Both the position numbers and the translations under genes were made by a program. A stretch of 64,000 nucleotides of DNA from Caenorhabditis elegans (taxonomy: Eukaryota; Nematoda; Chromadorea; Rhabditida; Rhabditidae). Numbering within the stretch: position 1 is the first letter of the stretch; every line of letters begins with the position of its first letter. A model generated the notes under the pieces. It did not search any database. It worked only from the letters and a program-made list of their open reading frames with translations, and was not told where the DNA came from. The stretch spans positions 4,526,001 through 4,590,000 of the forward strand of contig NC_003284.9 of NCBI RefSeq assembly GCF_000002985.6. Direction: 5' to 3'. This document shows positions 24,515-37,114 of this stretch, one piece after another.

Positions 24515-26526
24515 GACACATGCTAAACACCATCAGCTGATTTTCAATTCTACCGTTTACTTTGGAGTTTAGCTAATTACGAAATCTCTTTTTTGGTAAT
24601 AAACAATATCTTTTTGATCTTTTTCACTGTAGATTTTCGAACAAATACTTATTTCTCAATCATTACAAACGGAGTAAGTGTGATTTTTTATATTTTTTTA
24701 GGGACATAATGTATTTTTTCTATTAGTGCTTATTGCTCAAATTTGGCTGTTCATAACTCGGATGTATTCAGTTCTAATACAAATTTGTCAATTGCAAAAA
24801 TAATGTTTACTTCTTTTTTCTATAGTTTTGATTGCATATCGATATGTTCAAAATTAACCAGTCTTTCACCAGGAAGCAACATAGGACTAATAGAAAAAAT
24901 ACGGTATATAGTGGCAGTCTAAACTGATGCTTTATGTACTTTTAACTTTCATTCTAACTTGGTGATTCTAAAAAAACGACAGACATAGTTGACTCAGTTC
25001 CCGTAAAGATCTGTCTGATCACCTCTCGGCTTGTTTCATTCTCGCATCCATATCTGTTCATACCAGCTGATCAGCGGCTGAGAGAGAAAACGACGCCACA
25101 GGAGATGTCGCCGACGCAAGGGAAGATACCCCCGGCGGCAGCCGGCGGGCACATTGGCTAATTGCGCAACGATCGCAAGGTCGATCACACTTTCCCAATT
25201 CCAAATGACCGTAAAATGCGCCAATCTACTCTGAGATGTTGCAAAACACAATGGAATGAGAGGGGAAAAAAGAGATAAGCTCTTACCCACCAGTAGTTAA
25301 ACTTAATGGTGTTGTGGTTTGAACATGTAATGACCATTAAAAAAGGTGACGGTATTAGTGGAGGTCTACTAAATATGTAATGTATCAAAATGTTTTTCTG
25401 TTCTATTCATTTTCAAAAATCATATCCTGCATATCATTCAAATTCGGAAAAATCAAATCTGTTGTTGTCCTTTGCTCCCTACATTTTTGAAACAATAGTA
25501 GTTTTATGACGTTTAAAAATTCCCATTATTTGATGATTCATTTTGGTTATCTGGTTATTCATTCTCACAAAATTGTTGTGTGTCAGTTTTTCCGCATTTC
25601 AGTCGCCGCAATAAATTCACAGAAAAAAATAAGTCCGATTTTTTTGTCTTACAGTATAGAATATCTGCATTTTCATTAGGTTGATTTGTGGTAATTTATA
25701 GAAAACGAAAAATTAATTTTTCTTACTCATTCGTTAATGACATCGTAGCTCAATCAATTCATTGTAATTTTATAAATATCAAAATTGTTTCTGTTGAATT
25801 AATAGTGACGAACAACCTGTGGAACAATAATTTTTTAGAAGTAATAAATCAAAAAAAAAATTCTTACAGTTTTATTTTCTAATTATGTTTATAATATTCA
25901 TATTCCAACATTGCAAAGGTTCGAACATGCGACAGTGCTTTAGCTTATTCGAAAAATGGCAAAAACTCAGATATTGTCATCTTCTGACTAGAAGTAAAAT
26001 ACTTTCAAATAAACTTTTGAAAATTTTATTATGATATGTGGTCATTTTAACACCTTATAAAAATTTTTAATCATTTCCCCACCAGCTGTACCCACACTCT
26101 CCAATTTTCACTTCATATTCAAAACCGTATTCAAAAGTATTCAAAAAATTCAACCCACATCGCCAGGTGTGTTCAAATTTTAACATTCGTTGTTCTCCAA
26201 CCCCTACAGCCACCAGACTATGCGCGAACTGTTCGAATACGACAATTATTTTTTCACTTTGCTACAAAATGTCCAAAGGTGCCCCCATCTTGCTTGGGGT
26301 TTCAATCTCGATTGGGGCCGCCCCTGTAAGACTCTTCCCTTTTTCTATCTCGCAGTTCTTACGTAACCGCCTTGCATTTCGTCGCGCCTGCCCTGTCCGC
26401 AAAAACGATTAGAACGATTAGCTTGCCGTTTGACCTAAAAAAAAATCATTCAAGTAGCTGCTGGCTCGTCGTTCCTTCTCGTCATTACGTAACTTTTCAA
26501 TTTACTATGGTATAAGAAGTCTTTCA

Positions 26527-26770
26527 GAGGTTTTGATAAAAGTTGAACTACGGCCAGTGGAAAATTATTAAAAACAATGGCGCAAAAATAATCAAGCTTT
26601 AAAAAAAAATTTGGAAACATTTTTATTCTGAGTCTGAACTCACTCACAAAAAAAATTTTAATAAGCTTTTTTTGTTTAAAATTGTGTTCAAAATATGCAT
26701 ACTTCAACATTTTAGAGGTTCAAACATGCAAACTCAGTTTTCTCCGCTTTTCGACTCTAAATATTATTAA
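26527..26770. repeat. Palindromic dispersed repeat copy
   Basis: Starts with the terminal motif gccagtggaaaatta and contains the internal block caacattttagaggttcaaacatgc, shared with copies at 8.8, 25.9 and 29.7 kb. The limits are approximate. Confidence 0.5.
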
Positions 26771-28693
26771 ATATTGCAAAAGTTTCATTATGATACTTAG
26801 ACGTTTTAGCACAAAAGGCGTGGTTTTGAACCATTTCACTAAGTCCAAAAACTAAAAATCGCAACAATTGTAATATGCTAATACATATATGAATAGGAGC
26901 ATTCTCTATTTGAATGTCTAATTGATGCAAATATGTGGACCATAAAAGTATGTTCCTAGGTTCTTCAAACATTCTTTCCAATACCTGTTAGTCCTGCTAA
27001 AATTGAAAACTTCTAAAAAATGTTCATTTCCATTTCCCTTTTTTCTCATATGTTCCTCCTACTTGCCCACCTAGACCTCTTGTCACTTTGCGTTCACCTG
27101 TCTGTCTTTTGATGTAGTATATGGAACAGTTTTCTTATCCATTCGCTATATCTCCATTACCTTACTCGCCTCTTGTTTCTTTTCTCTCGGAGATATATAC
27201 CAGATAGACATTTGGCGGGAAAAGGCAAGATGTGCTATGATAGCTACTGATTATGTAGCCGTCAAGAAAAGGAACGCGACCTGTACGCGGGAGGAGGTGA
27301 ATCCTTATTATACGAGCGCCTGGACACACGGCCAAGGCCAATCCCTGTTCGTGCCGAGAATCTCAACGGGGTAAGATTCACACTCTTATCCGTCACCGCT
27401 CTACAATTACTGTAGTTGCTGCGGCGTGTGTAGGCCCAAAAAAATAATACAGATAGATAGAAACTCAACAGTCATACTCAACATTTTCAAAATTTTGGTA
27501 GTGTGTGCCCAATTAAAATAGCACATTGAATAGAGATAGTTGAACTTGTTGATGCGGATCGAGAAAACCGGCCTCAAAGCATTGTGTGATTATGGGGTCG
27601 AATGGCAGTCAGAAGAGAGGGGGAGCGGGAGCGAGAGAGAGACAAAAATTCGAATATAATAGCGATGTTGGATAGTTTATTCTAGCATTGCGCAACCCGA
27701 ATCAATTTTACAAAACTGGTTTTGTTGTGGTCGTCCAATAAGAAAAAAGAACACGAGAATCGAAGATGCGCGCAATCCTCAACTCAAGCAATCATGCTGT
27801 CTATGGTTTGAGGGCTTTTTTGGTGTATCCCTCGCGTCATTCTATTTTTTTTTGGGTCAGCCGTGTTTGGTAGAAGTTTCCCAACTGTTATTCGCTTGTG
27901 TTCTATACTAAAAAAAAGCTTGAACAGCTTGCCCACATCTGTTCCTAAGAGCATCGTGCTTCTATCTAAGACTCGCTTCCAACTTTTTTTTTTCAAAATT
28001 GAGAAAGCTAATCAACTCGCAATTGCTAGCCAAAATTGTTGCCACTTACTATCCCGACTGTGCTTGATGCCATTCCCCTCACCCCGTGCGTCCCGTCGCT
28101 CACTATCTCTATTCTGCATGGTATGCCCCGCCTCCAAAAATCGGGTAGGCGGGGGGAGTCATAGCCTTCAGCTCGTTCTTGCACTACTGCTTGCCATTTT
28201 GTTAGTCCAAGAGCACAGGTCACCGGATTACTGTAGTATTCATTTTAAGATTGCAGAAGCCGTGTGACAAATTTCGATTTTGAATGTTCTGTTATTTTCT
28301 CACTTCCTCCTCTCGAGCACTCTTACCTTCCCCGCCATACTTGAGCTACTGTAATGCATTGTCCAATCGCTGCTATGTATGCTTTTTCGCTACTTTTAAA
28401 CAGTATCAAGTGAGGGTGTAAATACCTGGTTGGTGTCAGCCGGCGACGACCTTCTTGTCTCCGGAGAGAAGAGCTGCGTCTGAATACCTTTTCGAGTGTT
28501 GTACGCAAAACTTTTCAAGTAGTGGAGGTCTTGGTAGCCCATCCTACTTGTTCATCTATGAGCGCTCTTTCATTCAAACTGTCCACCGTTTTTTTCTTCT
28601 TCCTTGTTAGTGTTTCCTTTCAAATTCGATTTTGTGAAAATTTCAGCACCATTTTCTAAAAGCTTCATCAAATAACAAAAACATTTTTAGACA

Positions 28694-31600
28694 ATGCCCT
28701 ATCGTGCAGAGCTAAAACGTCCCGATTTGAAAGGCTCATTTCCCTGCTCGATTTGCCAAAAAGTATTCTGCCACAGTTCGTCTCTGAGTCGTCACCGGAT
28801 GCAGGCTCACTTTAAAAGCTACACCTGTACCACTTGCAACAACGAAATTCCAAGTAAGTTTGAAAATGCAAGTTTGAGAAAAAAAAGAGAAATAGATGAA
28901 TCAGAGTAGCAGGAGCTTGACTAACAATAGGGGAGAAAGAGCGAAACAATTTATGCCGCTATTGATGTTTTCACAGTTTTGTATCATGTTTTATCATATG
29001 ATAATAAGAAAAAAGAGAGGGAAACTTAACTCGAGAACATAGCTATTGTTGAATTGTACGGAACTTATTCTATTGAAAATTTAAAATTGATCTAAAAATC
29101 TAAAAATAAAAAATTATGGGTTCTAGGTGATGTTTAACTTTCTAATTTATTTTTTCAAAATTGAATTAAAATTCTGAACGAATGTTCTATTTCCTGCTGC
29201 ATTTAGTTTCTGTCTTCTACCAGTTTATTGCATTTCTACATTTTTCTAATCTCCCTCCCAATACATTTATTTGATCGGAAGTCTCCATAATCTGAAATGC
29301 GCGAAAGCTCAGTGGCATTGTTTACTGACAAGCTTAAACTCAACTCACACCCTCCGATTAGCACGTGGCTATATTGGGCATGTGTCAAACAAGGTTGATA
29401 CAGTCTCCTTCTTTCCGCCAAAAAATTACATTGGTTATCTAAATATTGACACCCTTTCCAACTACTACTGTATTCTTAATTGTAGACATCTATATGGCAT
29501 GGCAAACTGAATGAGGAGGTGTGCAAATACCGAGATAGCTCCGACTGTCAATTAGGAGTATCTATTTAGTAATATCTGTTAAGCTTTTAAAACAACCATG
29601 TGCACTTTTGGACTAGTAGCAAAAAGTTTAAAGGTGGAGTAGTGCCAGTGGGGAAATGGTTAACATCCACTTATATAGAGCCAAAATGACCAACATTATT
29701 GACAGTCAAAAAGTGGCAATAACTGTGTTCTTGCCACTTTTCGAGAAAACTATAGCAATGCCGCATGTTCGGATCTCTACAATGTTTGAATATTTATATT
29801 TGAAAAATATGTAGGCGACTGTTTATCGACGACTTTCAAAAAAGTAATTACCAATTTTAAAAACAAAATTAAAAATTTCAAAAAATTTTTGTAGCGTCGT
29901 TTGGCAAATTCGGCGTTATTTTTTTTCAATTTCCCACTGGAGCGTCTCCAGCTATAATGGAAAGCAGTATCATGTATTAAATAATAACAAATTGACTCTA
30001 ATATTTGTGCAAGAATCTTTTGAAAAGACACCTCTGACCATATTACGCCACAGTTTTACAATAACACGTCTGCTATTTGCATTGTCTAATTGCCCCATCT
30101 TTCCATCCCGAGCGGCTTCCTAAGAGAGCGAGAGGCATAAATAACCGACGGTATGTATGTATTACTTAATGGTTTCTTTTCTTGGAATGGAAGGTAGGAT
30201 GAACCTCCAAGGTCAGTCATTTGATGACCATCCATCAGCTAATTGTTGGCACGCCACTGTCGCTAAGTGAGCTTGAGAGCGAAGAATAGGGCCAGCGCGC
30301 GGGCAAAGTAAAAAAAAAACCACCGATTGTCTTCTTTCCCCATCTTCCGCAACAAAAATTGCAACCTCTTCTTTTTCTACCACCTTTCCAACATTACAAT
30401 TTATTGGTTGTTCACTCGCCGTCAATCATTTGTTACGGTTCGCTGAGCATGGGGGTCGTTCAAGAAACTTTCGGCCAAAGCACCCAGCTTTTTTCACACC
30501 TTACTTCACCGCTCGCCTATACGTGGAATCCATACGGCGGCATGTTAGCAGGCAGATCAACAGGATTTGTTATATTACTCGTGCGCAATCCAACAATAAG
30601 CGGATCAACCAGTAGAATACCGAAACATAACATGAAAATGTTTTACAGCCTGACCCCTGCGTTTGTCGTTTTTTTTTGTGTTACTGCTTTGTCGGTAGGC
30701 AAGATCCGCTATTCTATAGATTTTCTATAGTGCGTATTTTCAAATTCAGACAAACATGCAAATGAGGGGGGTCGTCGTAGAACATTCGTCACATTGGCAC
30801 CTAACATGCCTTTACGGGCGCGCGTATAGTGTCCCAATGTTGCGAATTTCATTTGATTGATAGACAGTTAGGCTCGGTGGCACAAAGAATGGCAATTAAG
30901 TGGAATATGGAAATAGCAATGCAGTTGGGGTTGGCAAATAGCCATTTACATGTTACTTTCGACAAATATTTAGATCATTGAGACATGAATTCAAAAGCTG
31001 GAGAAGGGTTCAAATAGTATTTGATAATTACCATAATAAAATGAGTGCGAAATGAGCCGGCACTGCTCTCACTGTTCAGTCATTAGGAAACCTTAAGAAA
31101 CAATTTTGCAGGCAACGATACACTACGCAGTCACATGTATCGAGTACACAACATTACCCGAATGTTTATGTGTCGGTGTTGCAATTGGGCTTTTCCCGAC
31201 AAAACAAGTCTTCACATCCATATGCAGAGTATGCTGAAAAATGGGACACCGGGGGAAGCGGCTGTTTTAGCTAAGAGTTCAGATGGTAAAGATCTACCCA
31301 CAAATTTTGAAATCCATTAATACAAATTTGCAGTTGTAGATAGCACATCCGAGTCGGGCTCCCCGCGTCAGTCTCCACCCTTCTCGCCTGATTTGTTGAT
31401 GCAAAAGCGTATGTTACAAGTTGCTGCAAACAATAACAACATTGGATCCATTTTCCCGACACTGCTCAAAAGCCCCGACTCCAAATCGATGTTCCCCCTG
31501 GATCTTTCTAACATGGGTCCTTCACAGTTCCTCTCAGCGTGGCTTGCCAACAATCCCATCAACACGGCGGCCCTTAATCTGGCAGCGCAACAAACACCGT

Positions 31601-32811
31601 CCAAAGTACGTTACAACTCTTTGATGTTTTGAATTCAAATGTATTACATTTTAAGGATTCCATCCAGTCTTCTAATATTAGCGATTATGACGACTTAGAA
31701 GTGCAGACAACTGAAGAAGACATCAAATTTGAAGTGGAAAGCAGTGATGTCAGCCCTCGGTCAGTCATTGTCAAGACTGAACCAACTTTCAAAAGAGAAC
31801 TGGAACACGATGCTGATATTGATGTGGAAGGCGATGATGTAAGGAAAACTTATTGAAATTTTGAGGAAAATTTGTTTTTCACCCCATTAAACTTTAATAT
31901 GTCATATTATGAAACTTTCAAAATTTTCAGGGCGAACCACCATTGAAAATGACGATTGATGACAAAAACATCCACATTTCCCATGATCAGCCTTCTCCAA
32001 CGGTTTCGGATTCTCACATCAGTGGTGGATCGTCTAGTCATTCGGGCGAAAGTTTGAAATGCTTTGATTGTCAGGTTAGGAAGTTGTCTTAAATGGTTTT
32101 GAATTATAATTTAAAATATGAAAAAAAAAAATAAAAAACCATCCATTTTGCGAGCGCTATGTGAAGAGAATCTGGGAATTAGGTACAGTACTTCTGGTGA
32201 TATGATTAGTCTTTAGGTTAAGTTTGATAATCCAGTCATGGACTGCTCCACTTTCAAGTTCACGCTAGGTTTCAGCTGGTTAAAATCTCAGGGTCCTATA
32301 GCAAAACGGGTGCTTTCAATTGTGATGATAAATTTATGAAAACGGATTCGAGGTTTTTTGACACACTCGATTCCAAATATCACAAAAAATTTTCCTGAAG
32401 AATTGTATGTATTCCAATGCTTCACAAATTTAGGGGTGTCCTACAAGAAGCGCGCGCACTGTAAAAACTCGTGACCTGTAGTTCTTCAGCGGCCACCACT
32501 ACCGACTGAGTTATCCCCCACCCACTGATATTTTTAATAATTTACATAAGTTTATGATGTTTCAGGTAGCCAGAGGGAAGCTTGTTGCAGTTGAGGACAA
32601 ATGTCGTGCCTATGAAAAGACCATTAGAGAGTTGCAAGTTCAAGTGGATTTCCTCCGCAAAATTCAACCGAATCCGATGCCACCCGTGATGCTGCCTCCT
32701 CCGATGATGCCTATGCCATCTCCAGGGCCGAACAATCTATTTCAAAATCCTGCGATGAGAATGTTGTTGAACAATTTGATTCACATGAACCGTCCCTCAG
32801 TGGTTCCCTAG
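28694..32811 (+). CDS. ham-2: C2H2 zinc-finger transcription factor
   Basis: Six exons (28694-28853, 31112-31285, 31334-31605, 31656-31838, 31931-32074, 32566-32811) join in frame to 392 aa. Finger 1 uses C18, C21, H34, H39. Finger 2 uses C45, C48, H61, H66 and is split by the 2.3-kb intron 1. Finger 3 has C74, C77 and H90, but residues 94-95 are Met-Leu, so the last ligand is missing. The middle is Ser/Pro- and Asn-rich, followed by an acidic region with SVIVKTEPTFKRE, which resembles a sumoylation consensus (VKTE). A coiled-coil-like helix (VEDKCRAYEKTIRELQVQVD) and a Met/Pro-rich C terminus close the protein. HAM-2 is known to be needed for migration of the HSN motor neurons. The ATG lies 3 nt after the acceptor catttttag, a likely trans-splice site; upstream coding exons are not excluded. 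Confidence 0.85.
28854..31111. other. ham-2: 2.3-kb intron 1 of ham-2
   Basis: Splits finger 2. It contains a clear palindromic repeat (29629-29948) and a GC-rich block at about 30080-30680 with an unassigned 123-codon open frame (30359-30730) that lacks splice support. The GC-rich block is a plausible enhancer. Confidence 0.5.
29629..29948. repeat. Palindromic MITE-like repeat, best-preserved copy
   Basis: Left end taaaggtggagtagtgcca followed by gtggggaaa. The right end caatttcccactggagcg is its inverted counterpart. Interior blocks 'gtcaaaaagtggcaataactg' and 'gcatgttcggatctctacaatg' recur in other copies in the window. No coding capacity. Confidence 0.7.
32431..32524 (-). repeat. tRNA-derived SINE-like element (ham-2 intron 5)
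   Basis: On the minus strand the sequence ggataactcagtcggtag matches a tRNA 5' half/A-box. It is followed by ggccgctgaagaactacagg and a decayed B-box region gtcacgagttttt. It aligns over about 50 nt with the element at 47183-47260. No complete T-arm is visible, so this is a tRNA-derived repeat or pseudogene. Confidence 0.6.
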
Positions 32812-33203
32812 ATCCAAACGATTTCAATTTCTTTATTTCCGATTTTGATGGTGTCATCAAATCTAGTTGAACCACGTAGTCATTTTCATTCCTTGTTTCT
32901 AATCAGCATTTTGAGCCATTGAAATACAACAATCCTTTGAGCAATTTCCGAAATACTCTGAATCAAAGAACCAACAGCTTTTAAAGCGGTTTTGGTTGGC
33001 TTTTAAACTAATTGTCGTTTATATCTTTGTACATAATGCCTATTCTCGTAGCTACTTCTTATCTTTGCATCCAAATATTTCAAACTTCCAAAAAAAATCA
33101 GAGTGCTCTCATTCCTGACAATTGTATTTACCGCAATCTTAGAAACTGGTGGACATTTTCCAAACAATCCGAATCTACTTTACTTTTTTGTTGCAATAGC
33201 TTC

Positions 33204-33209
33204 AATAAA
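33204..33209 (+). terminator. ham-2: Poly(A) signal of ham-2
   Basis: AATAAA about 395 nt after the ham-2 stop; the first canonical hexamer downstream. Confidence 0.6.
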
Positions 33210-33219
33210 ACGTAGCCTT

Positions 33220-36150
33220 AAATGCACTCAGCGATTTACCTAGAACGTCCTTTACATTACTTCATTGTTCTAAATGTTTCCTTTTTTATTTCTTCTGGTC
33301 CTTTTCTTGACTTTTATAGCATTACCCTTTTTTCCCGCCTTGACTTTTTCCTTCCCTCAATGATTTCATTTCATTATATTTGTGATAAATAATTTTCAAA
33401 GTTCAAAATGCAGGAAGTAATAAGCCATACAAAAAACTAGCAAAAACGAAACTCTCACAAGATGATGTTATCCTCGCATAAAACATCATTTTGTTTGAAT
33501 GCAAAACTGAACCCGTTTCAGAGGGTAATGTGCTTTCAGGTGAAGCGATGTGAAAATTCATTTTTACCTTTTCGACCCACTAGACGTCACAATCAGCATA
33601 GTGAAAGGTTGAGCATGATTCATTTCTGATTTCTTCCTGATGTACTCAGTCGATTGTCTAAAACTTCAGCTTCAAGAAATTTCGTACTAGTTGATTCCCT
33701 TTTTGCAGCTTTCGTTTTCTTACATCAAAACGAAAAATTGCTAGATGAAATACTTACGAACTTGTGTTTGGCTTCAATTGTTATTCAAAATTTCTCAGGA
33801 GTGTATTTAAAGTATTCTAAAACCATATAAAACTCCAAAAATAGTCAAATCTATGTTATTGCAGAATAGATGCTTAAAATATTTCTCGAAAATGAATTAA
33901 TATTTAGATAATTTTTTGTGACTCTCCCTTGTCCATTTTATGTTTTGAACATTTAGTATTTTTGTATCACCAGCTGCTGCAAGTCAATTCACACAGGTTA
34001 GAATGTTGCGATATATTGAAATTTCCTATATCTGGTACTCCATTTTAAGGATGTAAAAATTCAGATATTGCAATACTTTTTAAAAATTGTAGAAATTTTT
34101 AATGTGCATCCAAAAAGTGGTACCCCTAATTTTGGAAGTCAGCTAGAAACGTTTTTCCTACCATTTTTATATTTCAACCTTTTTTGATTGTTTGTATCAT
34201 AACAATATAAGGATTCAAAACTACGTCTAGCAGTTTTTTTTCACTTATTATTTTGAAAGTCTACCGAAATATTGTGCATTTTTCTGAAGCTGTTTAAAAG
34301 TTCACATGGTTTTACTCATTTATAGTTGAAGATTTTTTTTTCGTTTTACTAAACGAGGCAACCACTTTTCAAAATTATGTGAAACTGATCTTAAGCTATT
34401 GAAAACGGAGTAGTGTCTTTTGAGATTTTGTTTCAAATCGGGCGTATGATGCGAATTTTAAAATTTGTCGAGCTCTGCAAATTTGACAAATCTTTTTTTC
34501 CAATATCAGCAAACTCGGCAATTTCAGCAAATTTGATTTGCGGAGCAAATTCAGAAAAATATAATGATTTTTTGCCATTTTTTGGAGCACCCAAATTACT
34601 GAAGTCACGGATTTGATAGCACGGATTTGATTTTTTGGTGAGGTCCGTTTGGTCTGCCAGCATGAGAAAGTAACTCAATGCTATGCTATTTTACTAGAGT
34701 TTTTAAAACAAAATCAATAGTTTAAGTCAAAATTGGTTCGCCCAATTTTTGATGTGTGCGGCAAATTTGTAAATTTGGTGACCTCGGCAATTTTGGCACA
34801 TCCACTTTTCTGAAACTTGCCGTGCTCGGCAAGTATGGCAAAATTGCTGCACATCCCTGCTTCAAACAATATAAAATGTACCGTTATGACTGGGAGCTGT
34901 TGAGAATTTCGTAAAACGTACTTTGTTATTATTACTTTTAAATTCCCGCTCAAATGCTGCATGGCATCGTTTTGGTTTTTTTTCTGCAAAAAAACTTATG
35001 AACTGATATTCATACTTTAAGAAAATTTCAATTTTTAACATTTAATTTATCCTAATTAGTTTGGAATTAGATTTAATTTGCATTCTCCGTTTTATTTAAA
35101 TTTAGGCTTTTCACTGAACCATGATTAATAGTCAAAAACAAACACTATTGAAAATCGAGGGCTTTTGTTTTTGAAATTTAATAAAAATGGTGTTTTTCGA
35201 CCGATCGCAGCCCATTGTCTGTGTGGTCTTTTTCATTCAGATAGCATTTTCAAAGCAGAAAAGTGAATGTGTTAACGCTAATTATAATTTTCGTTTTTTT
35301 CCTCTTTTTCAAACATCTGGAAATAACATTCTCCGGCATTTGAAATTGAAATTCTGGGTGTTTAATGTCTAGTCAAGAAGTCTAGCATTTACGCAATAAC
35401 GTAAAAGCATTCAAACCCGCGTGCAGGTGCCATTTTTAACATTTAGAGTTTTTTTTGGTTCGGTAACAATCATTTGACTAACCAATGAGTCTTTTAAATT
35501 CCGAAAAAAAATCAGTGCACTTAATTTCAATACGTCCAAAGTCTGCCTGATTCGGGAGCCGTAGTGTTTTTGCAATAAACAGGTGAAAACGATGTGGCAC
35601 AGCGCGATGGTGACGACAACATAAACTGGGTAGGCGGCGCTTGGAAACGCCTTCTGTTCTAGTCTGACCCACACGTGAGAGATGATATTGAGACTACTCT
35701 TCCTTCTCTAGTGGTATAGCAAAAAAAACTATTCCTTCTTTTTTTACTTTTTATCGTACCGGTTTCCCAGCTCTGAAAGTTCAATGCTCAGTTTGTTGAT
35801 CAAACAAAGCCTGAAAAAATCTACTTTTTTCCGAGAATTTTTAGATTTAAAATTTTTTTCTTTGCATTGTTTTGTTTTGTCGAATTAATTTTCAAGTACG
35901 TAAGTACGTATGATTCCAAGAATAGAATAATATAAATTGAAAACCAAGCTTTACTTTTTTCCTTGTTATTATCTAGTTATTACTTGCATTTTCACCTCAA
36001 AAACAGGCTACTAATTACCATTTCGATTGTAGGTCCCTTGAGAGCGTATGAATCGAGGTCTCCTTTACATTATTCTCACATTATTTTAGTTGACCCACTT
36101 TTTTTTCGTGTGTGCTGTTATCCACGTTTTTCTTTGTTACACATTTCCCA
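33220..36150. other. Intergenic region, ham-2 to the CHH/ITP-like gene
   Basis: AT-rich DNA with a palindromic repeat copy at about 34040-34410 (gtactccattttaagg end), a cggcaaattt-type degenerate repeat (34440-34860) and a GC-richer block at 35540-35690. No supported gene. Confidence 0.5.
34440..34860. repeat. Degenerate CGGCAAATTT-type repeat
   Basis: Repeated variants of aaactcggcaatttcagcaaa, gcggcaaatttg, acctcggcaattttggca and gctcggcaagtatggca occur in both orientations, ending at gctgcacatccctg. The pattern is self-complementary (ggcaaatttgcc). Confidence 0.55.
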
Positions 36151-36194
36151 TTTTTCATTTCCAGAAACAAACGAGGGCCCCCTTGTGTCTGAAA

Positions 36195-36837
36195 ATGTTG
36201 GCGAATTTCAAAACTGCCTATCTTTCTCTGTTGGTTTTGATTTTGGTTCTCATCAGTTTAACAGATGCTCATGCTTCAAGCTGGAAATCAATTTTAAATT
36301 CTGATAAGAGAATGGTAAGTTTTTCTTAAAATTTTAGTAGGTTCTTAATGGTTCTCTTTTAGGAAACAAAACAACATTCATTGGAATCTATATTTCGAGT
36401 GAGGCGGACCTACATAGACGAAAATGAGGTAGGATTCTTTGAAACAGTGACGAAACATTTTTCATGGGTTAGGGTTAAAATCACCTGCTTTGTTGACTTG
36501 ACCAGATATCACGCTGCTAAAACATCTGAGAATTTCAAATTGAATGAACAAACAATGTTTGCAGAACTGCGGCTCGCACGAGTTGGAGATGGTGCACACG
36601 ATAATGGACAGAATATGCATGCTCTGCCACGAGCTGCGATCACATTTCGCACCGAACACGCGGGTCGAATGTCGCAAGGACTGTTTTCAGAACGACACGT
36701 TTCAATCATGCATGAAAATATTTTCGAGAGTACCGTCGAGACCTGTTCAACAGCCGGAGCCAACTGCTCCCATTCCTTTGTATACTGAAAATGTGCAAAC
36801 TTTGGACGATTTCAAAGAGCGGCGTAGACGGTTGTGA
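36195..36837 (+). CDS. CHH/ITP-superfamily neurohormone precursor
   Basis: Three exons (36195-36314, 36363-36428, 36565-36837) join in phase 0 to 152 aa. A signal peptide (residues 1-26, MLANFKTAYLSLLVLILVLI...) is followed by a short propeptide and a basic site RVRR at about 52-55. The mature region then holds six cysteines at 64, 80, 83, 98, 102 and 111. The spacing C-x15-C-x2-C-x14-C-x3-C-x8-C is the crustacean hyperglycemic hormone / ion transport peptide framework, with two extra residues in the third loop. The C-terminal tail is long and Pro/Gln-rich, ending RRRRL, and has no amidation site. In arthropods this family controls metabolism, moulting and ion transport; nematode members are known but their role is less clear. 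It is probably expressed in and released from neurosecretory cells (inference). ATG choice: only start giving the signal peptide, 30-odd nt after a tttccag acceptor. Confidence 0.88.
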
Positions 36838-37108
36838 AGGCTTTTATTCAAGTCTTAATTTGATAAGTATTTATTTTGATTTTCCATGAAATTTGTTTTT
36901 AAACGTTTCTTTTTTTGTTTGAACTGCACTACACACCTTGGGGAAAAATTCAATTTATTTCACTCTTAAAAAACTAGGTATAATAAGTCTAAATCAAGCT
37001 TGCTTTTCTTATTTTTTGTATCTTTTTTTTGTCTTTTCAATCGCCTATTATCATTCTACAAAAGGTTGTGACGGACATTTTCTCATCTTATGAATACTGG
37101 ATTACTGG

Positions 37109-37114
37109 AATAAA
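37109..37114 (+). terminator. Poly(A) signal of the CHH/ITP-like gene
   Basis: AATAAA about 270 nt after the stop codon. Confidence 0.6.

Larger units (their letters stand above)
21836..28680. other. Intergenic region, Ly6-type gene to ham-2
   Basis: Divergently transcribed genes flank this region, so it probably holds promoters for both. Contents are a MITE at 22364-22570, a GC-rich block at 22960-23480, a possible minus-strand exon at 24119-24514, a second GC-rich block at 25050-25170, palindromic repeat pieces at about 25880-26080 and 26527-26770, and a CT/GC-rich stretch at 27050-28600 directly before ham-2. Apart from the candidate exon I see no supportable gene. Confidence 0.45.

Noticed and set aside
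30359-30730. 123-codon frame in ham-2 intron 1
   Set aside because: No splice signals in the right phase to join ham-2, and no domain; probably regulatory GC-rich DNA.
32431-32524. Possible functional tRNA on the minus strand
   Set aside because: The A-box region is good but the T-arm/B-box is decayed and no acceptor stem pairs, so it was called a SINE-like remnant instead.
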